This document shows, piece after piece, positions 8,787 through 20,650 of a stretch of DNA of 64,000 nt. Origin of the DNA: Ehretia macrophylla (lineage: Eukaryota; Streptophyta; Magnoliopsida; Boraginales; Ehretiaceae). Each line of letters opens with the position of its first letter. The stretch's first letter is position 1. Below the pieces are notes generated by a model that was given only the letters and a program-made list of their open reading frames with translations, did no database searches and was not told where the DNA came from. The position numbers were made by a program, and so were the translations under genes. Where the stretch lies: positions 14,435,001 to 14,499,000 of the forward strand of contig CM075778.1 of assembly GCA_037974665.1 (NCBI GenBank). Reading direction: 5' to 3'.

Positions 8787-11306
8787 TGTGACACCCGAGA
8801 TTTCTCATCACATTTATATACGTAACTGTTGCATATTATTCTTGAGCATTTCTATGTGCATTTCTTTTTCTTGCTTATTTTCTTTATTAGTGGCTACTAT
8901 TCACAAGAAATTCAATTGTCTAAAGTGCTTGGTTTAATATTTTTCCTAAATAATATGGCTTATACAAGGAATCGAGAACTTGTAGTTTTGAGCTTTGGAG
9001 GCTGGGAACATGCGTTAGGAAAATGATTCGAACTTCGTTGAATAGTGAAATACTAGAGATCTAACATAGTATTTAGTAGTCTTTTAATTTGAGTTTTAAC
9101 TTAGTTTGACTAAGTTCTTGCTAGTCTTTAAGTTAAAATTCTAGCACATACTTATACATATACTCATTAACACCTCACATACAAAACAAATGCTCATAAA
9201 ACAATTCAATTAATCCCCATTTTGCCCCCTTACCCGACGGCTCCAAGAAGAATGAGAAGGGAGATTTTAGCTTTCAATCTTTGTGGTTTGGCCTCTTGCA
9301 AGCATCCTACAACTAATTCCAAGATTTCCTAAGCTCCTACAAGCCTTCTAAACCTTGTTCAAGTGAGGGAGTTTGCATTTAATCCATGTTAAAGTTTTGT
9401 CAACTTTTGAGATTTTGGTGATTTGTTGTTTATAGCTATTGATATGTATATATATTGTGATATACATGCTTAATATGATCTATAGACCATGTTTGAGTAG
9501 CTTGTTAACAAATTCCATAAAAAGAAAGCTTGAATTGTGTGAAAGAGACAATGAATAGTGACAAATTTTAAGGTTTTGTTATAACTTGTTAATTAGAGTG
9601 AATTGATACCTCCTTTAGGTGCTCTAGACATTATGGAAGCTAGTTAAAAGCTCACATGTAGTTAAATTTCTCGAAATTGAGTTAAAATACAATTTAGCTA
9701 ACTTTTTAAAAAGGGGTTTTTCATTAAATGTAATCTGGGCACATTTGGACATTATATTAGGTATCCATGGGGCATGGAAGCACTTTTGGTGCTTTTGTTG
9801 CATTAAATTGGGGTTTGAATAGGGTAGTTGTAGTTAAAACCTACTCGGGGCCTTCCCGAACTTTTGTCTCCAAAGTGGGTTTTCAGGGCTTAGATAGGTG
9901 TCTTTTGGCATCCTTAGGAATATAGTATAATTGGTTTATAGATTTGGGGCCTTCAATTTCATATAGAAGAAGAATTGTATAGTTATCAAAATGAAAAATG
10001 TGAGAAATGGATACCTTTGTGCTTGTATAAGCTTGTAGATGTTTTGTTATGTGTTTATTTGCATGTCTAAGGTATAACCAAACTAGTTGAAGAGTTTGTA
10101 GAAAAGTATGTTATTGTCTCTTTTGTGTTTATATCGTTATTTCGTGTTTAATGGCTTATATGGTATTTAACTATGAGGTCAGCCTACTTTGTCATCCTTC
10201 TTTTGTGATATTTGTTGATCTTGGCTCCCATGATCTTGACTCGAGGTTGCGTAAGCTTTTCAAACATGGTAGCATCGAGAAAATTCAGGCAGCATCGGGC
10301 TGTCAGTCTTCCTCGACTACCATGGTTCCTATTCCCTTTCTCGCTAAGGCATACTCCACTACCCTAGAGGCGTGGTTCACCTCGTTGGGGCATACAGACC
10401 TGCCTCAGGAGATATGGGTCGTAGGATCAGGTTACATCCGGAGTATCCTATTTGGAGGAATAAGGGATTTACCGGCACTTGCTTGAAGATCGTGGCTCGT
10501 GGTTCGAGATTGAAGACAATAAGATGAACCTTATCCTTTTTATATGTGTTTAGTTAATTGTTCCTTTAGTTTGCTTATTTGTGTTATTAAGGTTGCTATC
10601 TTTGTTGCATCTCATGAAAACACTCCTTGGTATGCTGCATCACCTCCCTCGCTGGGCAACTTTATTGCTCACTTCTCATTTAACATGTTTTAGGAGAAGT
10701 TGAGGTGAATCCCCAGCTTGTAGCGGTAGAGGAAGGAGATGAAGTTCAAGTTGAGCAACTTCCTTGATTACCAATGTGTGAGGTTGAATGTTCTGTGTGG
10801 ACTATATGAAGATGTTATTGTTGTTTCACTTTTGTGACCTTTAAGGTCTTGTATATAGTTGTGTTAAATTTGTAAACTTGTAAATTAACTTGTAGTCTTG
10901 AATATTGTTGGAGTAGTTGGCATGTAATAGTTAACAGTAGATTTTAATGCTTTTGTTTGCATGCTTCGTTATTAAGGTATGTTAAATGGAGAACTTAATA
11001 CATAAGTATAACTTATAATTATAATTAGACTGTTAAGACAAGTTAGTTATGTTTTGAAGATGATATAAACATGTCTTGCATGCTTGTATGATATACTTTT
11101 GTTGAGTTCCAAGGCTCGGATGGCCTTGAGGACTTTGTTGTTTGTGTTGATGTTGAAGGATGGGCTCATATGAGATGGTTGGTTGTAGGTTTATAGTAAT
11201 ATGTGATGTTTATAGGTATCAGTTAGTTCGCGGTTCAGAGGAGACTTTGTCCATATAACGGGTCCGGACTTGACCTATAACGTGGGGTTGGATTTGAGGC
11301 GCTACA
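8787..11306 (+). repeat. Solo LTR S1 (chromoviral type, 2520 bp)
   Basis: TGTGACACCC...GCGCTACA, flanked by the exact 5-bp duplication ATATC (8782-8786 and 11307-11311). Removing it restores a sequence matching the other Y arm (GACCAAAATA..CCTCCAT). No internal region, PBS or PPT, so it is a product of LTR-LTR recombination. It has a weakened donor (CAA|GTGAGG, 9362/9363), the conserved GGCAGCATCGGGCT module (about 10290) and an acceptor-like TTTTAG|G (10693/10694). Confidence 0.9.
10693..10767 (+). other. Short acidic ORF tail after the acceptor-like site (S1)
   Basis: 24 codons with no in-frame ATG nearby, beginning GEVEVNPQLV and ending EQLP, stop TGA. It aligns in frame with S2 (50525-50602) with a two-codon indel and mostly third-base or conservative changes, and has the same place and charge as the minus-family micro-ORF. 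It may be a terminal exon; start unknown. Confidence 0.35.
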
Positions 11307-12110
11307 ATATCCCTCCATGTAACACTCACAATCAAGAATGACCAAAATTGTACTATCTCTTTCTTGATTGCATCTTTTCCTTGAGATATCTAACTCTTTT
11401 AAGTAACCATCCTTCGGATATAAAACATTCGATCTAGGGAGTGACCCTCAAGCCAAATATTCGATATACTACTAGAGTAGATCATTGAGCTCAGATTAGG
11501 ATGATATACCCGATAATCACAAGGGAATGATTAACCTATCTCACGATGGCATGGATTCTATATTGCATCTGCACGTCCCAACTAGTCACACCCATATGCC
11601 AAACATATGAAGTTGTTGACCTACAGTTGAGGTCTCACCCATGGTGCATTAAAGCACATGAATCTGATTTCATCAGTTCATCCACTTAGTAGTATGAAGT
11701 ATGTTTTGATCTCTATCTTTGATAGTACCTATTGAGATATCATACCTCTTAGGTCCGTTCAATGTGTGACACACACACTAATAAGCCTTAGTCCAAAAAC
11801 CTACTAATGACCAGGGTAGGTCACCCATCACTGGAGACTATCTCACTAAAACCTAGACCTTGATGAAATGCCCAACTCCACCAATCAATTATGAACTGAA
11901 TCTAGAACCAAGTGTCTATGACTTAGACCTCTGTGCTCAAATACTGTGTACCTAAGCCATACATTTGTAGTTCAAGGACATCTATACGAGCAATTACACA
12001 TAAATATGACAAAGAGAATATAAATGCTTGTATTAATACTAACAATCACAAACATGTATCCAATGTAACTGAAATATCACATGCCAGTAAGCGTTTGGGC
12101 ATACTAATCC
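11307..12110 (-). repeat. Copia-type LTR Y', outer part (after S1)
   Basis: Reverse complement of 13553-14108 plus 16676-16945. Its outer end (GGGCATACTAATCC) corresponds to the Y start TGTTGGGAATAGTATGCCC but lacks the last five bases, cut at 12110 by another LTR scrap. The downstream half of Y' in the minus sense is at 8580-8786. Confidence 0.78.
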
Positions 12111-12472
12111 TGTCACGCCTTAACCCGACCCCGCTTGGAACCAAGTTCGCACGTGACTACACTAACTCATAACATTACCTATACTACTACTACATTTAAC
12201 AATTAATAGAGATTATACAAAACAACTTGGAGTCATATCATTACACATGATGCGTAATAGTTACAATTGTTTGCAAAATGAATCACCATCGAATAACCAA
12301 GCTTTCTATGTTACAACAAAAGACTATGATTTAACACTTAATGCATGTGCAAAGTGAGTCTTTCTATTGCAAAATGAACTACACAGTCTACATAAAACAA
12401 CATGTTCAACATCCACAGCAGGACAAAAATAGCAATCACTTTCATTCTTCTTGTGGTGCGATCTCGGCCTCA
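12111..12472 (-). repeat. LTR end fragment, minus orientation
   Basis: Starts TGTCACGCC-TTAACCCGACCCC, the same terminus as the chromoviral LTRs here (minus sense ...GCGTGACA). The body does not match another LTR in the window clearly and it ends where a copia tail begins. A truncated solo LTR of a different family is most likely. Confidence 0.45.
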
Positions 12473-12520
12473 TTTGATAATGTAGCTGACCCACTTACCA
12501 AAGCTACAAGTCAGTCATAG
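12473..12520 (+). pseudogene. Ty1/copia RNase H C-terminal tail
   Basis: 16 codons including the stop, containing NVADPLTK, the diagnostic end of copia RNase H. Followed after 70 bp by a PPT and an LTR start. Everything upstream is missing. Confidence 0.8.
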
Positions 12521-12590
12521 TTGGATCATCATCTTGAGAAGACGAGTATAAGATATCAGTATATGATGCGTTAAATGTATATCATTAATG

Positions 12591-12602
12591 CAAGTGGGAG
12601 AT
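12591..12602 (+). other. Copia polypurine tract
   Basis: CAAGTGGGAGAT directly before TGTTAGAG, the classic copia PPT/3' LTR junction. Confidence 0.85.
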
Positions 12603-13547
12603 TGTTAGAGACATGCCCTAACGCTATAATTAGATGACTTATATTTGGGCATTTTGATGTGTACTTATTTCATGTGTATATATGACATGTTTAATCATTC
12701 ATATTCTCCTTCTTTCCCGTATGAATGAGTCCCTCGTATTTCCGTTAAAGAGATGTATTCTCAAGGAGTTAAAAATATGTGAGCATGTTTCTTTGGCATG
12801 AGAAATACTTAAAATGTTCATAGCCCTTAGATTATTTGAAAGCTATCACATCGGTTTGTTACCTCTGATTAACATGAGATATTAATGATAAAGGATGGTG
12901 AGTCACATACCATACAAGCATGAGATGCTAATAATAAACGTGTGGGTAAGCATTAGTGGAATAATCATTGAACGTGACATGAATAACATTCACATGGCAT
13001 GGATTAATGATTTGTTATTCGTTGCGATAGTGCATGTGACACTTAAGATAACATGGTTGTCATATGTATTGGAGTTTACTACTTACCTTTGAATAATACT
13101 TCTTCCGACCATGGGAAAGTTACATTTACTCATAGTATTATTCAATTAATATAGAGTGTGATAAGTACTCATCATGATAGAATCCATTACCTCAGTTTTG
13201 AGATGATGTCCTATGTGATTCAATTAGATTTGGTAAATGAGAAAATCCTTGGCCAATGTGTGATTGATGGAAATGTGTTCTTCCATGGTTGTCATTTCTC
13301 ATTTTACCACATTGAATTTATGCATAGAATTGAGCTTATGAACTTAATTGAATCATGGTTCTTACTCAATCAGGACATACTAATGGAAGGATTGAATTGC
13401 ACAGTAATCAAAGGATATTTACTTGGAGAAATAGACTCTTGTTGCACTTCATGAATGATCTTATTATGCCTCATTCTACAAATGATGGTAGAGTTCCATT
13501 TTGTGATGCTTATACAATACATTTGTTCACTTCTTGGCGACGCATCA
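12603..13547 (+). repeat. Copia 3' LTR X
   Basis: Begins TGTTAGAGACATGCCC after the PPT and ends ...CGCATCA, where LTR Y begins at once. No coding content. The second boundary is inferred from the abutting TG of Y. Confidence 0.6.
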
Positions 13548-14108
13548 TGTTGGGAATAGTATGCCCAAAAGATCACTAGAACGTGACACTTCAGTAGATG
13601 AATACATATTGTAATTGTTTATGATTAATGGTTACATTCATATATATTCTCTCACTCTTATTTATGTGTAATTGTGATGTATAGAGGCCCTTGATCCATA
13701 GTGGATGACTAAGGTACACAGTGTCTAAGCACAGAAGGTCTAAGTCATAGACACTTTGGTTCTAGAATTATTTCATAACCGATTGGTAGAATTGGACGCT
13801 TCATCGAGGTTTAAGTTATAGTGAGTTAATCTCCTGTGAATGGTGACCTGCCTTGGTCATTGGTAGGTTTTCGAACTAAGCCTCACTAGTATGTGCGTCA
13901 CATATTGAACGGACCACTTAATATGATCTTTCCAAGAAGTACTATCAAAGATAGAGATCAATATATAACTTATGTTACTAAGTGATCAATTTTCTTAATC
14001 TTGAGCATATGTGGATAAACTGACGAAATCAGGTTCATGTGCTTTGATGCACTATGGGTGAGACCTCAGTTGTGGGTCAATAGCTCTGTGTGTTGGGCAT
14101 ATGGGTTT
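13548..14108 (+). repeat. Copia-type LTR Y, first part (before S3)
   Basis: Begins TGTTGGGAATAGTATGCCC. It is the inverted counterpart of 11590-12110. Confidence 0.78.
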
Positions 14109-16675
14109 TGTGAGACCTGGTTCCAAATTCACATGCACTAATATTATACTACGTGTAATTACCTATATTTTAGTGTTTCATATATTTTAATTGTGTGTTA
14201 TGTGAAAAAGAAATAAATTATAACTTAAAGTTAGAATCATAGAAATTAAGAAAAATAATTTTCGGGGTAACTTTGCAAATATTAAAAAACTTTGGGGTCA
14301 AAGTGCAATTACCTAAACATTTACTTGGACACCAAATAAACCACTTAGAACTAGGCTTAATCTTTGCTGAATTGCACTTGGGACCCCACGGCTACAAGAA
14401 GAAAAGAAAAGAGGAAATTGTGCAAAGCTAGCAAACACTTGGGGTCATAGTGCAATTAGCTAACAAACTTGTCTTGGCTATTAAGAAAACTAAGTAAACA
14501 AAACAAATCATCTTCTACCAAACCCCTTAAACCCGTAAGCTCCAAGAGAGAAAGAGAGAGCTATTGTGAGCAAAAATTGTAAGAAGTTGGTGAAGAACAA
14601 GGCTTATGGAGGAAGATTGGAAGCCAAACAAGAGTTCTACTTTGCATTTTCAAGGTTATCTTGCTTCAATACTCGAATTCAAGGTGAGAGGTTATTTTAA
14701 AATCATGTTTTTGAAGTTATAATGGCATGATTGTGGTTTATATAGCTTATTTGATGTTAAATCTTGCAAGATTATGGTTAACTTGAGCTATTTTCATGTT
14801 ATTCAAAGTTAGCTATCATTTAGTGTTTAATTGTTTTTTTGAGGTTAAAGCTTGATGAAGTAGGTATATATATTGTGTATTGAAGATGCTTAGATGAGTT
14901 CTTGAAAGAAATAATGCTTGAAGTTAGTGTTTGAAGTAGTAAATTAGCAAGAAGCTGAAATTGAGCAGTGGATAGATTTTTGCACCCGACTTTCAGAGCT
15001 ATTTTTGACATAGTAAATGAACTCAAAACTGAATGAAAATTTTACAGTAGTTCGATGAATCTGTTTAGAGAAAACTTTGTTTTTGGAGCAGAAGGTAATT
15101 CAATCGTTTTAACCCTCTGACGAAGCCATTTTTGAAACATAGTAGAAAATGTGGTAATCTGGACAGCTAGGAGTAGTTGCACAAAAATGATCATAACTTA
15201 TTGATTTTAGCTTGGAATTGAGTCCTGTTTGATCCTAGAACTATCTACACTCGAATAGGTTCGTTCTAGTATAAAAATCAGAATATTTGGAGGTCATTAG
15301 TATAGGCAATTGAATTGATAAATTTAAGCTTCTGCCAGGAAAATTGGAAAATGTCTCAATTAAATGGTTATTTGATATTGTTAATCGGTGTTGCCAAATG
15401 GTGAAATTGTTAGTCCTTGCTAATGTATATTGTTGCTAAGTGATTTCTAATCTTGTGGAATTCCTAGTTGAGCCATTAATGTGAACCTTGTTAAGCAATT
15501 ACTTATTTATTCGGCCGATATGTTATAAATTTGTTAATGTATGACGAAGTTATCCATGTTATCAAATTGTTTGGTACTTGATATCTGAAATGAACTGGAC
15601 TTGATGCTGGAAATGATACTTGATATGAAACTTGATAAGGTACTTGAAAGAGACATGTTAATTATCCCCTATGTGGGCACTGTTATCCCTATGAGGGTAG
15701 TGTATAATCTACTGTTATACTGGAAAGGTTGCAACCTTCTTTTGACATGGTTTTGTCATGAAACTCCGGGCGGGGTCGGGCTTGCAAGTCTAGCATGGCT
15801 ACCATGGTCTGGGTCGGGCTTGCAGGTCTAGCATGGCTACCATGGTCGATATTCCTTCTCTCGCTTGGGCCCTAGTTCTTTGGAGAGACGGGTCGTAAGA
15901 TTTGGGGTACATTCGGAGTACTTTCTTATTTGCGTGTTTGGGGGAAAGATATTGATAGATGATTCGAGACTGGCCATCTCTAACAAATGCTCGTGCAACC
16001 GTATCATTTTTACTTTGTGGTTACCTACTCTAGCTTGGGCCCTAGATCCTCGAAGAGTAGGATTGATTGCTCTTTATTGTTCCACATATTATTTAAATGC
16101 TCATTATTATGTAAAGTACATGACTTGCTTGTAAACTTATGTGCATGACATTCACAAGTTTTCAAACGGATTTTTTTTAAAAAAATGGTTTGCGAAAACC
16201 CTTCCCAGATTTTCCCCTCGTTGAGCTTAAGTTGTTAAAGCTAACACCATTTTTCCACCATTACAAGTTGCTCAAGGTAGAAGCTTAGAAGTAGACCAGT
16301 GCTAGTGGATTGTGTATTTGATGGTTGTGTGTAAGGGAAAATATGTTCGTGACTTTAATCATTAGTGATGAAGTTTGTAAAATATAAACTATTTAATTAA
16401 TGTGATAGTTAGATTTTGTAATTAGGCCCTTTTGGATTCAATGGACTAATGTAATTGCAAATTTGTAAATTCGGGATTTAGTATTTAGGAAGTAATTATT
16501 TAATAGCCTTGATGTTTTGAATTGTGGATAATAGTGCTCGGGCTGTTGTAATTGTACCTTAGCGGACTTCAAAGGAGTAATCTTATTAAGCCCGTAGCAT
16601 CATGATCCCAGGAATGTTTGTGGTTTCACTATGGTATTAAAGACTATATTAGTGAAGGAAAATGGGGTCATGACA
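14109..16675 (+). repeat. Solo LTR S3 (chromoviral type, 2567 bp)
   Basis: TGTGAGACC...GTCATGACA with exact TSD GGTTT (14104-14108 and 16676-16680). Excision restores GGCATATGGGTTTGACTAG, matching the other arm at about 11590. It has a donor-like CAAG|GTGAGAG (14683/14684), a GA-rich leader before it, the module near 15765-15845 and a degraded acceptor (CCATTACAAG, 16258-16267). Its start resembles the P1 LTR. Confidence 0.9.
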
Positions 16676-17542
16676 GGTTTGACTAGTTGGAATGCGTGTA
16701 TGTAATATAGAATCTATGTCGTCACGTGATGGAATAATCGATCCCTTTTGATTATCCAGTAGATCATCCTAATCTGAGCTCAGTGGTGTATTCTAGGAGT
16801 ATGTTGGATATTTGGCTTATGGGTCATTCCCCAAATCAAGTGTTACTTATCCAGTGGATGGTTACTTAAAGGATTTAGATGTCTTAAGGAGAAGATGCAA
16901 TCAAGGAAGAAATAGTACATGAAAAGTCTTTCTAGACTATGAGTGTTATATGGAGGGGTATTTTGGTCATTTAACTTAGTAGGTCGAAGACAAAGGTCAT
17001 ACGTAGTATGGCAAGCTTCTGCATACAACAGTAAACATCTTGGACTGCAGCTATGACATTTTAGTGGAATAAGTCAGGTTGAAAAGCCTAAATGAGCTAT
17101 GGGGTTAGCAGGGGCATTTTGGTCTTTTCAGTTGCCAAGTTGTTTATGTCTTTTGGACCCACTTCTAGCGTATTTCCTTTTGGATGTGTGTTATAGTTTC
17201 CTTGATGCTTATTGTATTTTAGAGTTGCTAATTAAAGTATCCAATTACAACTTAGTATCCAAATTTGGAGTATTTCCTATTTGTAATTAGTTGTAGATAA
17301 TGTAGAGACTAGCAATTAATTAATTAGCAAAATAATACATGAAATAAGCCACTTGGGCCAATGTAGGCGCCTAGCCCACCAAGGCTAGTCCACACGTGTG
17401 ATTGAGAGTTTTTGGAAGAGTTGGTAGTTTTATTTGATATGCTATTGGGCTAGCTAAGTCAAAAGGTGCATTGGATTGGCTCATGGGCTAAGAATCAAAA
17501 TCCTAGTTCTTCAAGGATTAACTACCAAGGCTACTCCACATC

Positions 17543-17550
17543 TATAAATA
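17543..17550 (+). promoter_or_regulatory. Candidate TATA box of LTR Y
   Basis: CTATAAATAGAGC, followed by a pyrimidine-rich leader. Confidence 0.55.
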
Positions 17551-17612
17551 GAGCTCATTCTCCACCTCAACATACATACCTCTTATGCGAGAAAAGAATA
17601 AGAAAATAGCTT

Positions 17613-17629
17613 TCTCTCTCTCTCTCTCT
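17613..17629. repeat. CT microsatellite
   Basis: (CT)n run in the leader of LTR Y. Confidence 0.9.
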
Positions 17630-17937
17630 AGTCTACACGTGTAGAAGTAGGAGAAATAACAAGAGGAAGAATCCCACAATTCTTCATCATCCAAGAGAAT
17701 GAAGAAGGTCATATAAGAGAAGATCAAAAGTTTCTTCAAGGCTTCGAGGCATGTAGATCTTCAAGTTGCAAGGAAGTGATCAAGTTTTTTGTTTTTTGTT
17801 AAGATTCTTAAGCTAACAGATCCAGGTAACAAAACTATCTCTTGCTAGAATTTATTCTTAATAAATTGTTTATATACATGTTCTTAGAGTTCTTGTAATA
17901 TTTCATCTTAGAACTTGTGATTTGATCCTAGATTAGC

Positions 17938-18831
17938 ATGCTATCATGTATTCCACTGCATTTATATGTTTTAAAATTTGTAAATACCATAGTATATCTA
18001 GGTAGTATGCACCTCCACGTCAATCTTCCTTATATGATGATGGAGCACATGTTGTGTATCACTGAACAGGCACATGGTTTATCTTATGCTATGCCTCTCA
18101 CAATTTTTTTTGAACATTTTCATGTGCCCCTTGAAAGAAAAGTGAAACCATTTCACTAGATGTGGATTTTTGACCATACTGTTATGAAACGGATGCAGTT
18201 ATTTATTTATCAAGGTCATGTTTTGAAAATAGATGAATTTAATGCTTTACCGGAAGTCGCTTAGAACGAAATTCTTGACAAATGCTTAGTCGGGAAAGGT
18301 AAGAAAAAGCACACTTCTGAAGCACCATTGATGGCTAAAAATGAGGTTGAACAAGGTTATGATAATATGGAGGCCGATCCAGAAGAACGGGATATACAAA
18401 TTGTTATAGCTCAGTCTAGGGAAAGTACAAGGTTTGTAGAAGAAAGAAGACATGGGCTTGGTTCTAGCTCTGGGGTTCCTCAGTCAGAATCTCTACATGC
18501 TCCCATGACTAATTTAGATCATCTTATGGCCCGCTTTGATCTCATTGAAAAGAAACAAGACGATTGGGGCAAGATGCATCAGCAACGAATCAATGCTTGG
18601 GGGAAGTCCTTGAGAAAGTAAATCAACACTTTGAGCAAAATTGTACAAATAGATGTTGGTGTCGTTCGTACCCAAGTCCAAAATGTGAATACATGGGCTA
18701 ATAGTTATACTTCTTGGATTATAGAGAATGGCAATGTTCCTCCCATGGCGCCACCTGATACAATTCCACCTCAACCTGACTATGATGATTATACAGATAA
18801 GCTTGATAATGAGGAGGAAATAGAGGAATAA
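17938..18831 (+). pseudogene. C-terminal part of a retroelement-associated plant ORF
   Basis: Three consecutive frames from one reading region, broken by stops near 18158, 18262 and 18619. The first holds LSYAMPLTIFFEHFHVPLE, resembling the LPYGM..T.IFEHF.VPL motif of ORFs annotated in plants as putative plant transposon protein (from memory, PF20167). The rest is a Lys/Glu-rich linker, a coiled-coil-like stretch (DLIEKKQDDWGKMHQQRIN) and an acidic end (YDDYTDKLDNEEEIEE). It sits between a copia-type promoter region and a copia 3' LTR. Confidence 0.5.
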
Positions 18832-19304
18832 TTTGTAAAAACTCTTCTAAGTTTTTTCTTCATTTTTTTTTTTGCTACTTCTTATTCTAACAAAACTTTC
18901 AGTCCTATTTTCATTGCATCACTTTAACTATGACCTTGCTACCATTTACCTTATGCTACTTTAAATTTTCCCTTTGCTTATGTTTTGCACAAATTGGTTG
19001 TGGCATTTTATAGTTCTATATGTTGCTTTATTTGGCACTACGTATAGATAAGTGTGATTCTACTTGAGATTGATAATGGTTTTATATGTTACTAATGAAG
19101 TGATAGTAATGATGATATTGAGATTTGTGGTCATCTACTTGTGTATTTTAATGATGCCAAACGGGGAGAAGATGCATGATGATCTATACATTTGTTGATG
19201 AGTATAAAATCACATTTAAAGTAATGCATATAGTAAGGGGGAGTTTACTTTAAAAGGGATGCGTACTTTGTTTAAGATTTTGTCATCATCAAATAAGAGA
19301 AGAT
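18832..19304 (+). other. 3' untranslated region and degenerate PPT of the SIRE-like element
   Basis: No ORF. GATGCCAAACGGGGAGAAG (19153) and TAAGGGGGAG (19233) are purine boxes typical of the SIRE/Maximus copia 3' end. The PPT proper (AAATAAGAGAAGAT) abuts the LTR. Confidence 0.55.
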
Positions 19305-20650
19305 TGTTAGCCTAAAAGGGCTTCATCCAGAATTTTGATGATAACTCAATCTTAAATAAATGTTTGATTATTGACTAATCTTATTACTTCATGAGATATT
19401 TGTAAGAGAAGAATGTCAAAGGTGGTTTATACAAACAAAGTAGGAATCATTCATATGCACCAAGGAAGATCTTGAAGAGGCAACCTTGAACATCTCACTA
19501 ATGAAGGCTAAAGAATGAAGAGGGAGTCACAAGGAATCAAAAGTAGCGACATAAGGGGTACCAGCTATTTATTTGTCAAATGACTTTGAGATGCTCAATA
19601 AAGCTCAAGAAAAGGTTTCTTGAAAACCCTTTATGAAAATGCCTTCAAAGCCGTTTCTAAATTGATTTTCAAAATATGTTCAATGAGTTAAAATGCTTTG
19701 CAAATTGATCTTTACATGTATAGTCTTTGAAAATATGATTTTAGACTTGGTTTTCCACTTGTCCTATTGCAATGAGACATGTCAGATGAAATTAACGAGA
19801 TAAAAGCATCAACCGGTAACTCAATCGACTTGACCGAAGAAACAGGACAAAGTCGGATGAATCAAGTCGATCGAATGACTTGACCAACTTCACTCAGTCG
19901 ACTCTTCCAGTGAATGCATAGACAAGTCAAACAAGTCAAGTTGCATGAATGACTCAACCGGCTGCTCGTCCAAGTTTCAAAATAGACCCATTACCTAGCC
20001 ATTAAAAAAAGGCCCTATTTATATCTAAACTTATTCATTGCAACAAATCACCTCTTTCAATTACAAGCAATTGCTCTATAGCTTTCATATCATCTAAAAC
20101 ACATTGCTTGAACATTTATTGAGCTTTAAATTGAAAATCATTGAGCATTCAAGAGAGCTTTGAATCGTATCCATTCACTCTTAAAGAGAGATCATTGTAC
20201 TCAATATTTATTACATTCTTGGTGTAAGATAAACACTTTAGATCTATAGCTTTGAGAGATTCATTGTATAGGGAGTGTTTGAAATCTTCTTTGTGGATTC
20301 AAAGAAGTGAAGAGGCTTATATTACTCTTGTGGAGTCAAGAGGTCTTGTATTGTTGGTTTGTGCGTCACCAACTTATGAAGAAGTACTACTAGTGGAGCT
20401 AGTGGAAATCCTAAGGGGAAGAGACCTTAGGTGGTGGATTAGATTAGCGAACCACCCTAAAATTGACAACTTTATCTATTTCCTCTTCCCTCCTTACTCT
20501 TTATTTTATTGCATATCGTGTGTTTGATAAATTGTTTCAAATAATTCATTAGTTGCAATCATATCCGAAAAAGTAATAATATTGCTACTATATCCTAATC
20601 CACCCCGTTCTTAGAATAATTTGGCCTTATAGTTGGATTATAGGTTAGAG
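19305..20650 (+). repeat. SIRE/Maximus-like copia 3' LTR (interrupted at 20650)
   Basis: Starts TGTTAGCCTAAAAGGGC, has AGTCGACT-rich U3 sequence (19800-19970), a TATA candidate TATTTATA (20016-20023) and an R-U5-like GGTGGTGGATTAGATTAGCG (20431). Composition and order fit this copia lineage. It is cut by LTR S4, and its end is not in the window. Confidence 0.6.

Larger units (their letters stand above)
16676..17826 (+). repeat. Copia-type LTR Y, second part with promoter
   Basis: Inverted match to Y' up to about 17150. The rest (17151-17826) has TATAAATA at 17543, a CT run at 17613-17629, and CACGTG palindromes at 17391-17400 and 17633-17644. The 3' boundary is not certain: AACAGATCCAG|GTAACA at about 17826 could be a splice donor or the LTR end. 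Confidence 0.55.

Noticed and set aside
10151-10486. 111-codon plus ORF in S1
   Set aside because: Frame shifts against P2 and S2 over the same module; DNA boxes are conserved, the reading frame is not.
12895-13092. Possible MITE or small transposon in LTR X
   Set aside because: No terminal inverted repeats or target duplication could be seen.
11933-13454. Short plus ORFs (for example 11933-12172, 13158-13454) as host genes
   Set aside because: They lie within copia LTR sequence and show no domain or shared frame with the inverted copy.
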